Shown piece by piece: positions 29,081-38,241 of a stretch of DNA of 64,000 nt. The stretch covers positions 420,223-484,222 of the forward strand of contig NZ_VTUU01000001.1 in assembly GCF_008370345.1 (NCBI RefSeq), read 5' to 3'. The notes below the pieces were generated by a model. It saw only the letters and a list, made by a program, of their open reading frames with translations. It was not told the DNA's origin and did not search any database. Numbering within the stretch: position 1 is the stretch's first letter; each line of letters begins with the position of its first letter. A program made the translations under genes and the position numbers. This DNA comes from Marinobacter salinexigens (GTDB lineage Bacteria; Pseudomonadota; Gammaproteobacteria; Pseudomonadales; Oleiphilaceae).

Positions 29081-29799
29081 ACACTCACGATAACGATATG
29101 AGCCGGGACGAGATGGCCGGGCATTATGTGTTGGGAACCCTCACCGAAGAAGAACACCGTGAGGTGTCTGATCGGATGCGTGAAGATGAACAGCTGGCGG
29201 AAGCGGTCAGGTATTGGCAGGAGCGTCTGGTTGGCCTGTGCGATGTCGCCGAACCCGTCGAGGTACGCGAGAGTGTATGGGAACGAATCTCCGCCAGTAT
29301 TGATGAACTGGACTCGCGCCCTGAAACGGCCGGTGACTCGCCCGTCTCCTGGATGTCGTCCTGGTGGAATAATCTCGTTTTCTGGCGGGGCTTTTCAGCA
29401 GCCGGATTTGCCTGCGCGCTCGCTCTGGCCATTACGTTGGTGGCGTATCAGCCTGCTTCGTCAAAATATATGGTGGTACTGGCAACGCCCGAGGGTCATT
29501 CCCCAGGCTGGGTTGTTCAGGCCAGCACGTCCCGCAAGCTTACTCTGAAAGCATTGGGTAGCTTCGAAATTCCTGAGGGCAAAGCACTAGAATTCTGGAC
29601 CAAGGCTGATGACTGGGATGGTCCGGTATCGCTCGGGCTGGTTGAGCCGGGGCAGCCCATTCAGATCTCGTTGGATGATCTGCCGCCGTTGGAAGAAAAC
29701 CAGCTGTTCGAAATCACGCTGGAGAATTATGGCGGCTCGCCAATTGGTCGGCCAACAGGGCCGATCCAGTTTATTGGACGGGCGGTTACGTCAATCTGA
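29077..29799 (+). CDS. Anti-sigma factor, RskA-like
   Basis: A 240-residue membrane protein. The N-terminal cytoplasmic domain (GHYVLGTLTEEEHREV...RMREDEQLAEAVRYWQERL) binds the sigma factor. A single transmembrane segment lies near 110-128, and the C-terminal RskA domain follows (PEGHSPGWVVQ, IPEGKALEFWTK, GGSPIGRPTGPIQFIG). No His-Cys zinc site is seen, as usual for this group. ATG at 29077 overlaps the sigma stop codon. Confidence 0.92.
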   Translation: MNTHDNDMSRDEMAGHYVLGTLTEEEHREVSDRMREDEQLAEAVRYWQERLVGLCDVAEPVEVRESVWERISASIDELDSRPETAGDSPVSWMSSWWNNLVFWRGFSAAGFACALALAITLVAYQPASSKYMVVLATPEGHSPGWVVQASTSRKLTLKALGSFEIPEGKALEFWTKADDWDGPVSLGLVEPGQPIQISLDDLPPLEENQLFEITLENYGGSPIGRPTGPIQFIGRAVTSI

Positions 29800-29812
29800 T
29801 CATTCAGGCACC

Positions 29813-29841
29813 AAAAAGCCCGGCGTCTTGCCGGGCTTTTT
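29813..29841. terminator. Bidirectional terminator
   Basis: AAAAAGCCCGGC-GTCTT-GCCGGGCTTTTT forms a strong hairpin with A and T tracts on opposite sides. It serves the anti-sigma gene (plus) and the propeller lipoprotein gene (minus), which converge here. The symmetry extends further out to 29806-29849. Confidence 0.93.
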
Positions 29842-29858
29842 GGTGCCTGTGTTCAGGA

Positions 29859-31916
29859 TCAGTTCAGATTGATAATGATGGATTCCGGAGCAACTGCCGC
29901 TAAAGAGTCACTCGGCGCCACGTTGCCATCGAGTGCTGAATCCGTCAGGAAATCGCGCCACACCTGAACAGCGCCATTGGCTTTCTCTGCAACAAAGAGA
30001 TCCTTGCCATCGAAGGCGATATCTACAGGATTACCCAGACCGGTCACGTCGGCCAGGGTACCCGGGTTGGCGATACGCTTGCCCACGTTGGTCAGCCCCT
30101 CTGCGGACGAAGCGCCGGGCAACGTCATCAATGCACCGTCTGAGTTTGAGGCCCCGGAGCCGACATCAGCAACAATCAGCGTATCGGATTCCTGATGATA
30201 GCGAATACCGTGGAGATTGGTGGGTGCCGCAAATGCCACACCAGCCATCGCCGGCGTAATGATGCGGTCAGGACCACCTGCTCCCATATCGGCTGAGAAG
30301 TCATCGTAAGCGGCGACAGTACCGTTGGTCAGTGCGACGAACAGAGTGTCTGCGGAGGGGGCATAGTCGCTATCCCAGGGGGCGACATTGTTGACAGGGT
30401 CTGCTGCCGTGTTAACCACGACCGGTGTGGCGTTACCGCTGTCGCAGAGACTGAAGACAAGGACTTCGGCTCCGCCTTGCTCTGCCACAATCATCAGGCC
30501 AAGATCGTCGGCGAGTTCAATCCCTTTGGGTGACAGCAGGCGGGTATTGCTACCGGTAATCAGGCGATCCCGTGACATATCCAGTGCGCCCGCAGGGTCC
30601 CGGTTGTCGATAGCGCCGACCACGGCGATACCGCTGTTCGCCTGTGTCCCGTCATCGTAAGCCAGATAGGCATTGCCATCCCGGTCCAGGGTGATGTTCT
30701 CTACACTGGTCAGGCCGGAGGTGAATGCCAGAGCAGAGGCATCCAGGTTACGGGAAGTCGTCTGAACGCTGGCGTTGGCGCCGGGGTTGCTGGTGTAGAG
30801 TAATGAGTAGCTGGTACTGCTGTCGGAAACGTCGGTGACGCCTGCCGCCGGAGTAGTCTCGGTAATAACCTCAATCGACTCCGGGGCGGGTGTGTCCAGC
30901 ACCAGGTCGGCCGCCACGTTGCCTCCCGCCACTTCGAAAATATTACGATAGACGAGGATGGCTCCTCCCCCGTTGGCTTTCTCGGCTATTCGAACATCCG
31001 TCCCGGTAAGTTGCAGGTCGACCGGGTTGCCAAAGCGCGTGTCGCTGCCCTTGATAGTGGTATCGGCCGCTACTGTTCCATCTGCAGTGCTGGCATTGCT
31101 GACTACGTAGAGTTTGCCGTCAGTCGCCGAACTGGCCTGTCCGACATCGGATACCACCAATCGGTCACTGCTGGCCTCATAATCAATACCGTGAAGATTG
31201 ACCGATGTCTCGCCGTCGCTGTCGGTAATTGCGAAGGTACGGGTGGGGCCGTTGGCGGATACGCCGAAATCTGCACTGAAATCATCGAATACACCGACTG
31301 TGCCGTCAGTCAGTGCCGCGAACAGGCGATCGCTGGTGGCATCATAAACGACATCCCATGCATTAGCCGGCAGGGCAATCGTGGCAACCGGTGCGACATT
31401 CCCGGCAGCGGAATCGCCGAAAACCAGCAGGGTTTGAGCACCAACGTTAGCAACCACGGTCAAACCACTGGTAGCAATACGGGCCATGCCCTTTGGACTG
31501 GCGAGCGTGGTATTGCCGCCGGTGATTTCGAAGCTCGGGTCGGCTGAGGTTCTGGTTGGGGCATTGCAGGCGGTCACGATCCGGCCGGTGCTCATCAGGT
31601 CACCCGCCTGCATCAGACGGGAAGCCGGCGTTACCAGCAAACCTTCGTTGGCTCCCGTGGTGTACGTGTTGAGCAGGCCGAGGTTTTCATCCCTCACCCT
31701 GACACTGGCGTCCCCGCTGCTGTTGCTGGCGACGTAAATTCGGGCGCTGGGAAACGCCGGGCTGCCGTCCGGGCCGCTGGCACCTGTCAGGCCCTGGTCA
31801 CCGTCGTCTCCATTCAGTGTACAGCCGGAGAATCCTGCCACGGCGCCCGCGATCGCCAAGGCAAGAAGGTTTTTGGAAAGGGGATGCTTCAGGCTCTGTT
31901 TCCGTTCGTTGCGCAT
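29859..31916 (-). CDS. Large secreted propeller-type lipoprotein, unknown role
   Basis: A 685-residue protein with a lipoprotein signal (LAIAGAVAGFSGC). A short collagen-like stretch follows (GDDGDQGLTGASGPDG). The rest consists of two related halves of beta-propeller repeats. Paired segments are NVAPVATIALPANAWDVVYD / NVAPWDSDYAPSADTLFVAL, VGVFDDFSADFG / VAAYDDFSADMG, and GNPVDLQLTGTDVRIAEKANGG / GNPVDIAFDGKDLFVAEKANGA. An internal duplication is clear. The function is not known; surface exposure is likely. Confidence 0.82.
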   Translation of the reverse strand: MRNERKQSLKHPLSKNLLALAIAGAVAGFSGCTLNGDDGDQGLTGASGPDGSPAFPSARIYVASNSSGDASVRVRDENLGLLNTYTTGANEGLLVTPASRLMQAGDLMSTGRIVTACNAPTRTSADPSFEITGGNTTLASPKGMARIATSGLTVVANVGAQTLLVFGDSAAGNVAPVATIALPANAWDVVYDATSDRLFAALTDGTVGVFDDFSADFGVSANGPTRTFAITDSDGETSVNLHGIDYEASSDRLVVSDVGQASSATDGKLYVVSNASTADGTVAADTTIKGSDTRFGNPVDLQLTGTDVRIAEKANGGGAILVYRNIFEVAGGNVAADLVLDTPAPESIEVITETTPAAGVTDVSDSSTSYSLLYTSNPGANASVQTTSRNLDASALAFTSGLTSVENITLDRDGNAYLAYDDGTQANSGIAVVGAIDNRDPAGALDMSRDRLITGSNTRLLSPKGIELADDLGLMIVAEQGGAEVLVFSLCDSGNATPVVVNTAADPVNNVAPWDSDYAPSADTLFVALTNGTVAAYDDFSADMGAGGPDRIITPAMAGVAFAAPTNLHGIRYHQESDTLIVADVGSGASNSDGALMTLPGASSAEGLTNVGKRIANPGTLADVTGLGNPVDIAFDGKDLFVAEKANGAVQVWRDFLTDSALDGNVAPSDSLAAVAPESIIINLN

Positions 31917-32016
31917 TGCTCGTTCCTCGTTGTTATGAATCCGCTCACAGGGCTGGCAGAAACCAGACCCTGTAACGGACTACGGGGAATGAACGGAATC
32001 GGAGGCAGTCAGCTGA

Positions 32017-34044
32017 TCAGTTTGTGGATGTCACCTTGAATTCATTGGCCAGATCCTGAAGCTGACGGGCCAGTCGAGCCTGCTCTTCGGTAACCTGAGT
32101 GATTTCCTGTGAGCCTGTCAGGGTCAGCAGGGCGGACTCACTGACGGATTCCATGTTGCCTGCCAGTTCCCGGGTGACCGCGACCTGCTCCTCGGAAGAC
32201 GCAGCAATCTGGGTCGCCATATCGGAAATGCTGTTCACATCCATCAGGATCTCGGCGAAGGTCGTTTCCATTTCGGAAGCCTGTTCGCTGGTTGAATCGG
32301 CCAGCTGGTGGCTGGCGGTGATGGAGCGGCTGGCGCTGTCGGTGCTGCCCTTGAAGCTGTTGATGATGTCTTCGATCTGAGTGGTGGACTCGTGGGTCTG
32401 GCGAGCCAGAGCACGCACTTCGTCGGCGACCACCGCAAAGCCACGACCATGCTCACCGGCTCTAGCCGCTTCAATGGCTGCGTTCAGTGCCAGCAGGTTG
32501 GTCTGGTCTGCTACGTTGCGGATAACATCCACCACTTCACTGATCGAACCACTGCGTTCCTCCAGTTCGGCGATCACCTGGTTCACCTCCTGAACGGATT
32601 CCGCCAGGGTGCGAATCTGTGCCACTGAGCTGTGAAGTACCTTTTCACCATTGCGACTCTTTTCCATAGCGCGGGTAGAGGCGTCTGCCACCTGAAGCAC
32701 ATTGGTGGAAATCTCTTCGGAGGTTGCCGACATTTCCTCGGTGGCTGCTGCAACCTGCTCGATCTGTTGCTGTTGCCGCCTTACCTGGTCGGCATTCTGG
32801 CCAGCGGTTGAGCTGGTTTCCTCGGTGGCCGTGGCAAGTTGAATACTGGAGCGGTCAATCTGCAGCAGGGCCTGGCTGAAGTGGCGGAACAGTTCATTGA
32901 TGGCTTCTGCGATGACACCGTTTTCGTCCTTGCTCAGCACTTCGATGGGCTGGGTCAGGTCCTTATTGTCCATGGCGTGGCGTACGCCGGTCAGCAAACG
33001 GCTTACCTGCTGGTGGATTGTGCGGATAATCATCACCATCATGATGACAACCAGCAGGACGGCCGCGCCAGCGATAACGGCTGAGACCATCAGGCTGTTG
33101 CGGGCATCGGCAACGTCTCTGGCAGCAAGTGCTTCTATCTCACCCAGCAGGCTGGCTCTGATGCCGTTCATGGCATTGATGCGTTGGGTTGCTGTCGTAA
33201 ACCATGTGCTGCTTTCCAGCGCATACATGCCGGACTGGCTGCTGAACAGGGTGTCGCGAATGTCCTGCATGTCCCGGGCTTCGGTTCTGTTGCCGAAGGC
33301 GTCGATTTTCTCCCGGATCGGGGAGCCACTGGCGAGGCGGCTGGCAGCGGTTTCCAGCAGTGCCTGTTGCTGGCCTGCAAGCCTTGCGGTGCGGCCCAGA
33401 GTCGGCAGATCAAAGTTGCCACTGCGCACGAGGCCTGCGCCAACTGCCCGTTCCCGGCCGGCCATTTCAGCAGCACTGGCCAGGGCATGATAGGCGCTGA
33501 TCTGGCGGGAGAGTTCTGGGTCACTGGCCTGGCGCACCAGCATTGGTATGCGGTCGACCACTTCCATAATCAGGCCGGTGTAGCGTTTGGCAGACTCGCC
33601 CGGAGCGACTTCCCGGCGGTCGATGCCACGGCGCAGTTGATCAAGCTTGCCAATGTCCTGCCGGAACCGATCCAGGCTACCGGTAATAGTGGAATCAAAC
33701 TCGGTTTCCGCAAGCAGGCTTTCAATACCTTGTCGATATGTCGCAAGTGCCCGGTCGGAGTTTCCACGCTGGGCTTCGAGTGCGGTGGATGCCTGTTGCT
33801 CACCATCACTCCCCGGCTGGCTGGCAAGCAGAACCGCGGAGCGTCCTCGCTCCCGTTGCAGCTCCTCAACGAGTGGGTCTCCCTGTTTTGCCAGCGTTGC
33901 CATGGCCTGCAACTGGTTCATGTTGGTAACAAGCGTGGTATTCCGCCGGATGTTGTCACCTGCAAAAAACAGAATGACCAGCAGTGCTGGCAGTATCAGG
34001 GTGAGCAGTTTCCCGCGCATGGAGAGATTAGTAACGAATGTCAT
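32017..34044 (-). CDS. Methyl-accepting chemotaxis protein with NIT (nitrate/nitrite) sensor domain
   Basis: A chemoreceptor of 675 residues. One transmembrane helix near the N terminus is followed by a periplasmic NIT-type helical domain ([16 protein letters not shown]; a long four-helix bundle to about 305). A second transmembrane helix (about 310-332), a HAMP segment and the signalling domain come next, with the hairpin tip [40 protein letters not shown] domains bind nitrate or nitrite, so it should steer cells to electron acceptor. ATG at 34044 is preferred; a longer reading to 34266 would cover putative NarL sites. Confidence 0.9.
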   Translation of the reverse strand: MTFVTNLSMRGKLLTLILPALLVILFFAGDNIRRNTTLVTNMNQLQAMATLAKQGDPLVEELQRERGRSAVLLASQPGSDGEQQASTALEAQRGNSDRALATYRQGIESLLAETEFDSTITGSLDRFRQDIGKLDQLRRGIDRREVAPGESAKRYTGLIMEVVDRIPMLVRQASDPELSRQISAYHALASAAEMAGRERAVGAGLVRSGNFDLPTLGRTARLAGQQQALLETAASRLASGSPIREKIDAFGNRTEARDMQDIRDTLFSSQSGMYALESSTWFTTATQRINAMNGIRASLLGEIEALAARDVADARNSLMVSAVIAGAAVLLVVIMMVMIIRTIHQQVSRLLTGVRHAMDNKDLTQPIEVLSKDENGVIAEAINELFRHFSQALLQIDRSSIQLATATEETSSTAGQNADQVRRQQQQIEQVAAATEEMSATSEEISTNVLQVADASTRAMEKSRNGEKVLHSSVAQIRTLAESVQEVNQVIAELEERSGSISEVVDVIRNVADQTNLLALNAAIEAARAGEHGRGFAVVADEVRALARQTHESTTQIEDIINSFKGSTDSASRSITASHQLADSTSEQASEMETTFAEILMDVNSISDMATQIAASSEEQVAVTRELAGNMESVSESALLTLTGSQEITQVTEEQARLARQLQDLANEFKVTSTN

Positions 34045-34088
34045 GTCCTGTGACCTCGTGGACTCTTGGATATCCGTATTTTGCAGTC

Positions 34089-34134
34089 TGGGGTATGTGT
34101 TTTCTATTTGCAGGTTGGGGTATTTGAGGGGGTA
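34089..34134 (-). promoter_or_regulatory. Array of NarL-like heptamers and a 27-bp-spaced direct repeat
   Basis: Two 19-bp direct repeats (34081-34099 and 34108-34126, 16 of 19 identical) each carry TGGGGTA (34089-34095, 34116-34122). GGGGGTA follows at 34128-34134. Read on the minus strand these are TACCCCA, TACCCCA and TACCCCC, each one base off the NarL heptamer TACYYMT. They lie 45-90 bp before the chemoreceptor start. Confidence 0.4.
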
Positions 34135-34220
34135 GTTTCTGTTGTGTAAGAGCTTGTAAGTTAGGGTTAATGGTATGAGTTCTGGCTGTTTTTTCTGTCG
34201 ATAGGTAAAAGTACCGGGGA

Positions 34221-34236
34221 TACCTCTTTGGGGGTA
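34221..34236. promoter_or_regulatory. NarL-like 7-2-7 dyad between the chemoreceptor and ubiU
   Basis: TACCTCT-TT-GGGGGTA matches TACYYMT-N2-AKRRGTA at 13 of 14 positions, the best such dyad in the window. It lies between the divergent NIT chemoreceptor and ubiUV. A weak FNR-like GTGAC-AAAG-GTCAA (7 of 10) lies at 34260-34273, nearer to ubiU. Confidence 0.55.
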
Positions 34237-34332
34237 ATCGGGGGATTTCCCCGGCTCCGGTGACAAAGGTCAAGGTGGGCGTGAGGTCTGGTCGCTAAGG
34301 TGCCGGGGAGATTTTTTTCAGCGGAGATCACC

Positions 34333-35328
34333 ATGGAGCTCGTGTGTCCGGCCGGCAGTCTTCCGGCCCTGAAAGCCGCCGTGGATAACGGTGCCGATGC
34401 CGTCTATTTCGGCTTCCGCGACAGTACCAACGCCCGCCAGTTCGCCGGGTTGAATTTTAATGACAAGCGGGCGGCTGAAGGGGTCGAATACGCCCACAGC
34501 CGCAACAGACGGGTATTCTGTGCCATCAACACCTACCCGCAACCGGATGGCTGGGCGCAATGGACCGCAGCTGTGGATCGTGCGGCGGCGCTGGGAGTTG
34601 ATGCCATTATCCTGGCGGATATGGGCCTGCTGGATTACGCAGCCAACCGCTATCCTCATATACCCCGCCACCTTTCGGTGCAGGGCTCAGCGACCAGTTA
34701 TGAGGCTCTTTCTTTCTATAAGGACAATTTCGATATTCGTCGAGCTGTTCTGCCCAGGGTTCTGTCACTGGACCAGGTTCGTGGGGTTGCCCGTAACAGC
34801 CCGGTAGAGCTCGAGGTGTTTGCGTTTGGCAGTCTCTGCATTATGGCTGAGGGGCGCTGTTACCTGTCCTCCTATCTGACGGATGAATCTCCGAATACCC
34901 GCGGTGCCTGCTCTCCCGCCAAGGCGGTGCGCTGGCAGGAAACCCCGCAGGGACTGGAGTCACGGCTTAATGATGTCTTGATTGACCTATACGGCCCCGG
35001 CGAGTCCGCAGGTTACCCCACTTTGTGTAAGGGGCGGTTTGAGGTGGAGGGCAGTGTTTACCACGCCATCGAGGAACCAGTCAGTCTGAACACGCTGGAT
35101 CTTCTGCCGGAGCTTGAAGCCCTGGGTATCAGCGCGGTCAAGATCGAAGGCCGTCAGCGCAGTCCTGCCTACATTGCGGACGTGGCGGGGACCTGGCGTA
35201 GCGCGCTGGATAACCTGAAGCGAACACCCGGTATGTTCACTGTCGAAAATGAGTGGCGTAACACCCTGGCGGGGTTGTCCGAAGGGGGCCTGACTACACT
35301 GGGCGCCTATCATCGCAAGTGGAAATAG
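34333..35328 (+). CDS. ubiU: UbiU, oxygen-independent ubiquinone hydroxylation (U32 family)
   Basis: A 331-residue U32-family iron-sulfur protein. With UbiV it forms a complex that hydroxylates ubiquinone precursors without O2. Cluster cysteines are visible in [21 protein letters not shown] and PTLCKGRF, matching the four-Cys pattern of UbiU. It begins [30 protein letters not shown] 34333 follows GCGGAGATCACC. It is followed 11 bp later by ubiV; ubiT lies at 41356. Quinone supply for anaerobic nitrate respiration is the evident role. Confidence 0.95.
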   Translation: MELVCPAGSLPALKAAVDNGADAVYFGFRDSTNARQFAGLNFNDKRAAEGVEYAHSRNRRVFCAINTYPQPDGWAQWTAAVDRAAALGVDAIILADMGLLDYAANRYPHIPRHLSVQGSATSYEALSFYKDNFDIRRAVLPRVLSLDQVRGVARNSPVELEVFAFGSLCIMAEGRCYLSSYLTDESPNTRGACSPAKAVRWQETPQGLESRLNDVLIDLYGPGESAGYPTLCKGRFEVEGSVYHAIEEPVSLNTLDLLPELEALGISAVKIEGRQRSPAYIADVAGTWRSALDNLKRTPGMFTVENEWRNTLAGLSEGGLTTLGAYHRKWK

Positions 35329-35339
35329 GGGAGCTAGCC

Positions 35340-36230
35340 ATGATGAAACTTTCCCTCGGCCCTATTCTGTGGTTCTGGTCGAAACAGACAGTGTTTGATT
35401 TCTATGCGGAAGCGGCTGAATGGCCGGTTGATACCCTTTATCTGGGCGAGGCTGTCTGTTCCCGTCGTCGTGAACTTAAACCGGATGACTGGTTTGCACT
35501 GGCCCGGGATCTCAAGGCGTGTGGTAAGGAAGTGGTGCTGTCCACCCAGACGCTGATCGAGTCAGAAGCAGATCTACGGCGATTACGAAAGATCTGCGAA
35601 CAGAACGAATTTACCGTGGAGGCCAACGACCAGAGTGCCCTTCAGGTCGCTATTCGCAACAGGATTCCGTTCGTCACAGGGCCTTCCATGAATATCTACA
35701 ATGTCGCCACGTTGGTGGTGCTGGCAAAGCAGGGGCTGCGGGGCTGGAATCTGCCTGTCGAGTTGGGCAAGGAAACCCTGAAGCAATTGATCGGAGGCGT
35801 GAACTCGACAGGGCTGGAACTGCCATCTGAGGTATTCTCCTGGGGCTTCCTGCCGCTGGCCTGGTCGTCCCGGTGCTTTACCGCTCGCCACTATAACCTG
35901 CCGAAGGACAATTGTGAGTTTCGCTGTCTGCAGCATCCGGATGGCATGGAGCTGCGATCACGGGAGTCCCAGGAGCTGTTTCGGCTGAACGGCATATCCA
36001 CATTGTCCGGTGCTCGATACGACCTGATGCGAGAGCTGCCGGAGATGGCCGCTATGGGGGTGGGAACCGCCCGACTGAGCCCGGAACTGCACGGTATGGC
36101 GGAGGTGGTCCAGCGGTTTGATCAGGTCCGCCGTGGAGAAGTGCCTAAGACAGATCCTCTGCAGTTGGTGGAAGCGCCTCCCTGTAACGGATACTGGTAC
36201 GGAATGCCGGGCATGGATCAGGTGGTTTGA
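35340..36230 (+). CDS. ubiV: UbiV, oxygen-independent ubiquinone hydroxylation (U32 family)
   Basis: A 296-residue U32-family partner of UbiU carrying a 4Fe-4S cluster. Cysteines are seen in [29 protein letters not shown], matching UbiV. It starts at the first of two adjacent Met codons after GGGGAG. It follows ubiU closely, so they form one operon. Residue length is normal for UbiV (about 292). Confidence 0.95.
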   Translation: MMKLSLGPILWFWSKQTVFDFYAEAAEWPVDTLYLGEAVCSRRRELKPDDWFALARDLKACGKEVVLSTQTLIESEADLRRLRKICEQNEFTVEANDQSALQVAIRNRIPFVTGPSMNIYNVATLVVLAKQGLRGWNLPVELGKETLKQLIGGVNSTGLELPSEVFSWGFLPLAWSSRCFTARHYNLPKDNCEFRCLQHPDGMELRSRESQELFRLNGISTLSGARYDLMRELPEMAAMGVGTARLSPELHGMAEVVQRFDQVRRGEVPKTDPLQLVEAPPCNGYWYGMPGMDQVV

Positions 36231-36278
36231 AGCTTCCGTTTTGAAATTCGTTAATAAAAATGATTTTCAACACTTCAA

Positions 36279-36297
36279 CTTGATAAGAATCATTATT
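36279..36297 (+). promoter_or_regulatory. Fur-box-like site before the iron uptake operon
   Basis: The 19-mer at 36279-36297 has a right half ATCATTATT, 8 of 9 with the Fur consensus half-site, and a weaker left half around TTGATAAGA. About 13 of 19 bases match overall. A second AT-rich half-site (AATGATTTTCA) lies 20-30 bp upstream. It is 51 bp before the first gene of an FTR1/P19 iron operon. Confidence 0.65.
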
Positions 36298-36347
36298 GTT
36301 TGTGTGTTGTCGGGTTACCTTATGCATGGTTGATCACGGAGTGCACC

Positions 36348-37781
36348 ATGCAAACGATTCCCATCGCAGATATCACGGAAGCAAAGCCGGCGAGTCGGTT
36401 CTCTCAGGCTGATGCCGGCGCTCTTTCACGCCCGGGAGTGGAGCGGCTGCTGGCAAGGCTGAGACCATGGCTGCCCTGGGTTCACGTGAGCATGTTCGTG
36501 GTCTTCCTGGCCGTTCTCGTTGTTCCTGTATACCTTCCCGAACCCTCCGAACAGGCCAGCTCTCTGGATGATGGCAGGGTATTGGCCAACTATCTGCTCT
36601 GGGGCGTCTGGTTTCCTCTGGTGTTCTTCTCCGTGGTGATAACCGGTAGAAGCTGGTGCGGCTTTCTATGCCCCATGGGGGCTGCGTCCGAGCTGGCCAA
36701 TCGCCATGGCCTGCAGCGCGTCACACCGGCCTGGATTCGCTGGCCGGGGACACCCATCGTCAGTTTTATCGTCATTACTATTCTGGGGCAGACCACCGGA
36801 GTACGGGATCATCCTGAAGCCGCTCTTGAGATCTTTGGCGGTACCTTTGCGCTAGCGATTCTGGTGGGTTGGTTATGGGGCCGCAATAAGCGGGTCTGGT
36901 GTCGGCACCTCTGTCCCATCGGGCTTTTACTCGGTGTCTTCGCGCGCCTGGGAGCGGTTCAGTTGTCACCAAGGAAGTGGAAGCCGGGGCTGGACGCGCT
37001 GACAGAGAAAACCATCTGCCCAACCTACATCGACCTGCCCAGAAAGCGGGCTGCCCGCCACTGCATTGAGTGTCTGCGCTGCATATTGCCTGGCCATAGA
37101 GCTGGCCTGGCGGTGTCATTCCGGCGACCGGGAAGGGAACTTGAAATGATTCGCCATCACCTGCCAGACGGTTGGGAAGTGCTGTTTATCTTTCTGGGGG
37201 CCGGAGTCGCCCTTGGAGGATTTCTCTGGCTGGTTATGCCGTTTTACGACAGCTGGCGACAGTCCGTGGGCACCTGGTTCATTGATCAGGGGCAGTACTG
37301 GATAGGCGAGCCCGGGCCCGACTGGTTGATGAGTGTGCACCCTGAGCGCCGGGAAATTTTTCGCTGGCTCGACTTCTTCATGATCAGCGGAACCATGGTA
37401 TCCGTGATGGTTCTTTGTGCCATCGCACTGGGACTGGCCTCTTTGGGAAGCGCTGCACTGGCCAGGCATTTTGGCAGTGAATGTCGGCTGTTGAGAGCGA
37501 CGATCCAGCTAGGGTATAGCCAGGCGCCGGTAGCCCTTATGGCCTTGATGATTGGCCTCGCTACGGAACTGTTTACACCGTTTATCGGGTTGGGAATGAC
37601 GGTAGCGCAGGTGAGTAACGTGAAGAGTCTGATGATCCTGGCGGGTCTGCTCTGGAGCCTTTGGCTGGCGTGGCAGATTCTCAACGGGTTGGGTGTCAGG
37701 CGGGGAAGGGCGCTGGCGATGGTTCCAACCGCACTGGGCAGCGCTTCCATGGCAGCGGCCTGGTGGATGGCTGTGTTGTGA
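36348..37781 (+). CDS. FtrD-like membrane polyferredoxin of the iron uptake operon
   Basis: A 477-residue membrane iron-sulfur protein with NosR/CcoG-type motifs CGFLCPMG and CRHLCPIG in the first half. A reduced ferredoxin-like set follows (ICPTYIDLP...HCIECLRCI). About ten hydrophobic segments are present. In FtrABCD iron uptake systems a protein of this type is thought to supply electrons for the Fe(III)/Fe(II) cycle with P19 and FTR1, both encoded just downstream. ATG 36348 follows CGGAG. A Fur-like box lies upstream. Confidence 0.85.
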   Translation: MQTIPIADITEAKPASRFSQADAGALSRPGVERLLARLRPWLPWVHVSMFVVFLAVLVVPVYLPEPSEQASSLDDGRVLANYLLWGVWFPLVFFSVVITGRSWCGFLCPMGAASELANRHGLQRVTPAWIRWPGTPIVSFIVITILGQTTGVRDHPEAALEIFGGTFALAILVGWLWGRNKRVWCRHLCPIGLLLGVFARLGAVQLSPRKWKPGLDALTEKTICPTYIDLPRKRAARHCIECLRCILPGHRAGLAVSFRRPGRELEMIRHHLPDGWEVLFIFLGAGVALGGFLWLVMPFYDSWRQSVGTWFIDQGQYWIGEPGPDWLMSVHPERREIFRWLDFFMISGTMVSVMVLCAIALGLASLGSAALARHFGSECRLLRATIQLGYSQAPVALMALMIGLATELFTPFIGLGMTVAQVSNVKSLMILAGLLWSLWLAWQILNGLGVRRGRALAMVPTALGSASMAAAWWMAVL

Positions 37782-37815
37782 CGGAGAGTCTCCGCAGGGG
37801 GGAGGTAAGGGGGAT

Positions 37816-38241
37816 ATGAGTAAGTGCATGAGGTTGCTGTCTGTACTGTGCGGGGCGCTGATTTTGCAGGTGTCTGTTGTGGTTCGGGCCGGGAATGACG
37901 ACTGGCGCCCGGTGGCGGAGCAGGTGATCAGCGAGCTGGACGTTGCATTGTCGTCTTACCAGGCGGGGCATGCTCAGGAGGCCCGTCGGAGCGTGATTCA
38001 GGCGTATTTTGGTCCCTTCGAAGGAGAAAAGATGGAAGCAGCTATCCGGAGTCAGTTCGGCATCGAGCCTGCCTTCCTTGTTGAGCGTCAGTTTGGCGCA
38101 CTGCGCAAAGCTATAAAGCAGGGGGCGGAGCAGAGCGACGTTATACAGCTCACCGAAGGCCTAAAGCAGGCGCTCAGGGAGCAGGCAGGGAAACTTAACG
38201 AGGCCGGCGTGTCACGGAATGTGTTCGAGGTAAACCAGTAA
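37816..38241 (+). CDS. Small periplasmic protein related to the FTR1 N-terminal domain
   Basis: A 141-residue secreted helical protein with a signal peptide ending near VVRAG. The segment AYFGPFEGEKMEAAIRSQFG parallels LYFDVFEGSGLEVAVG and SMFG in the periplasmic N-terminal region of the FTR1 protein encoded next, and in other FTR1 proteins. It appears to be a separate copy of that periplasmic domain. Role unknown; delivery or sensing of iron at the permease is an inference. GGAGG precedes the ATG, and its stop overlaps the FTR1 start. Confidence 0.75.
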   Translation: MSKCMRLLSVLCGALILQVSVVVRAGNDDWRPVAEQVISELDVALSSYQAGHAQEARRSVIQAYFGPFEGEKMEAAIRSQFGIEPAFLVERQFGALRKAIKQGAEQSDVIQLTEGLKQALREQAGKLNEAGVSRNVFEVNQ

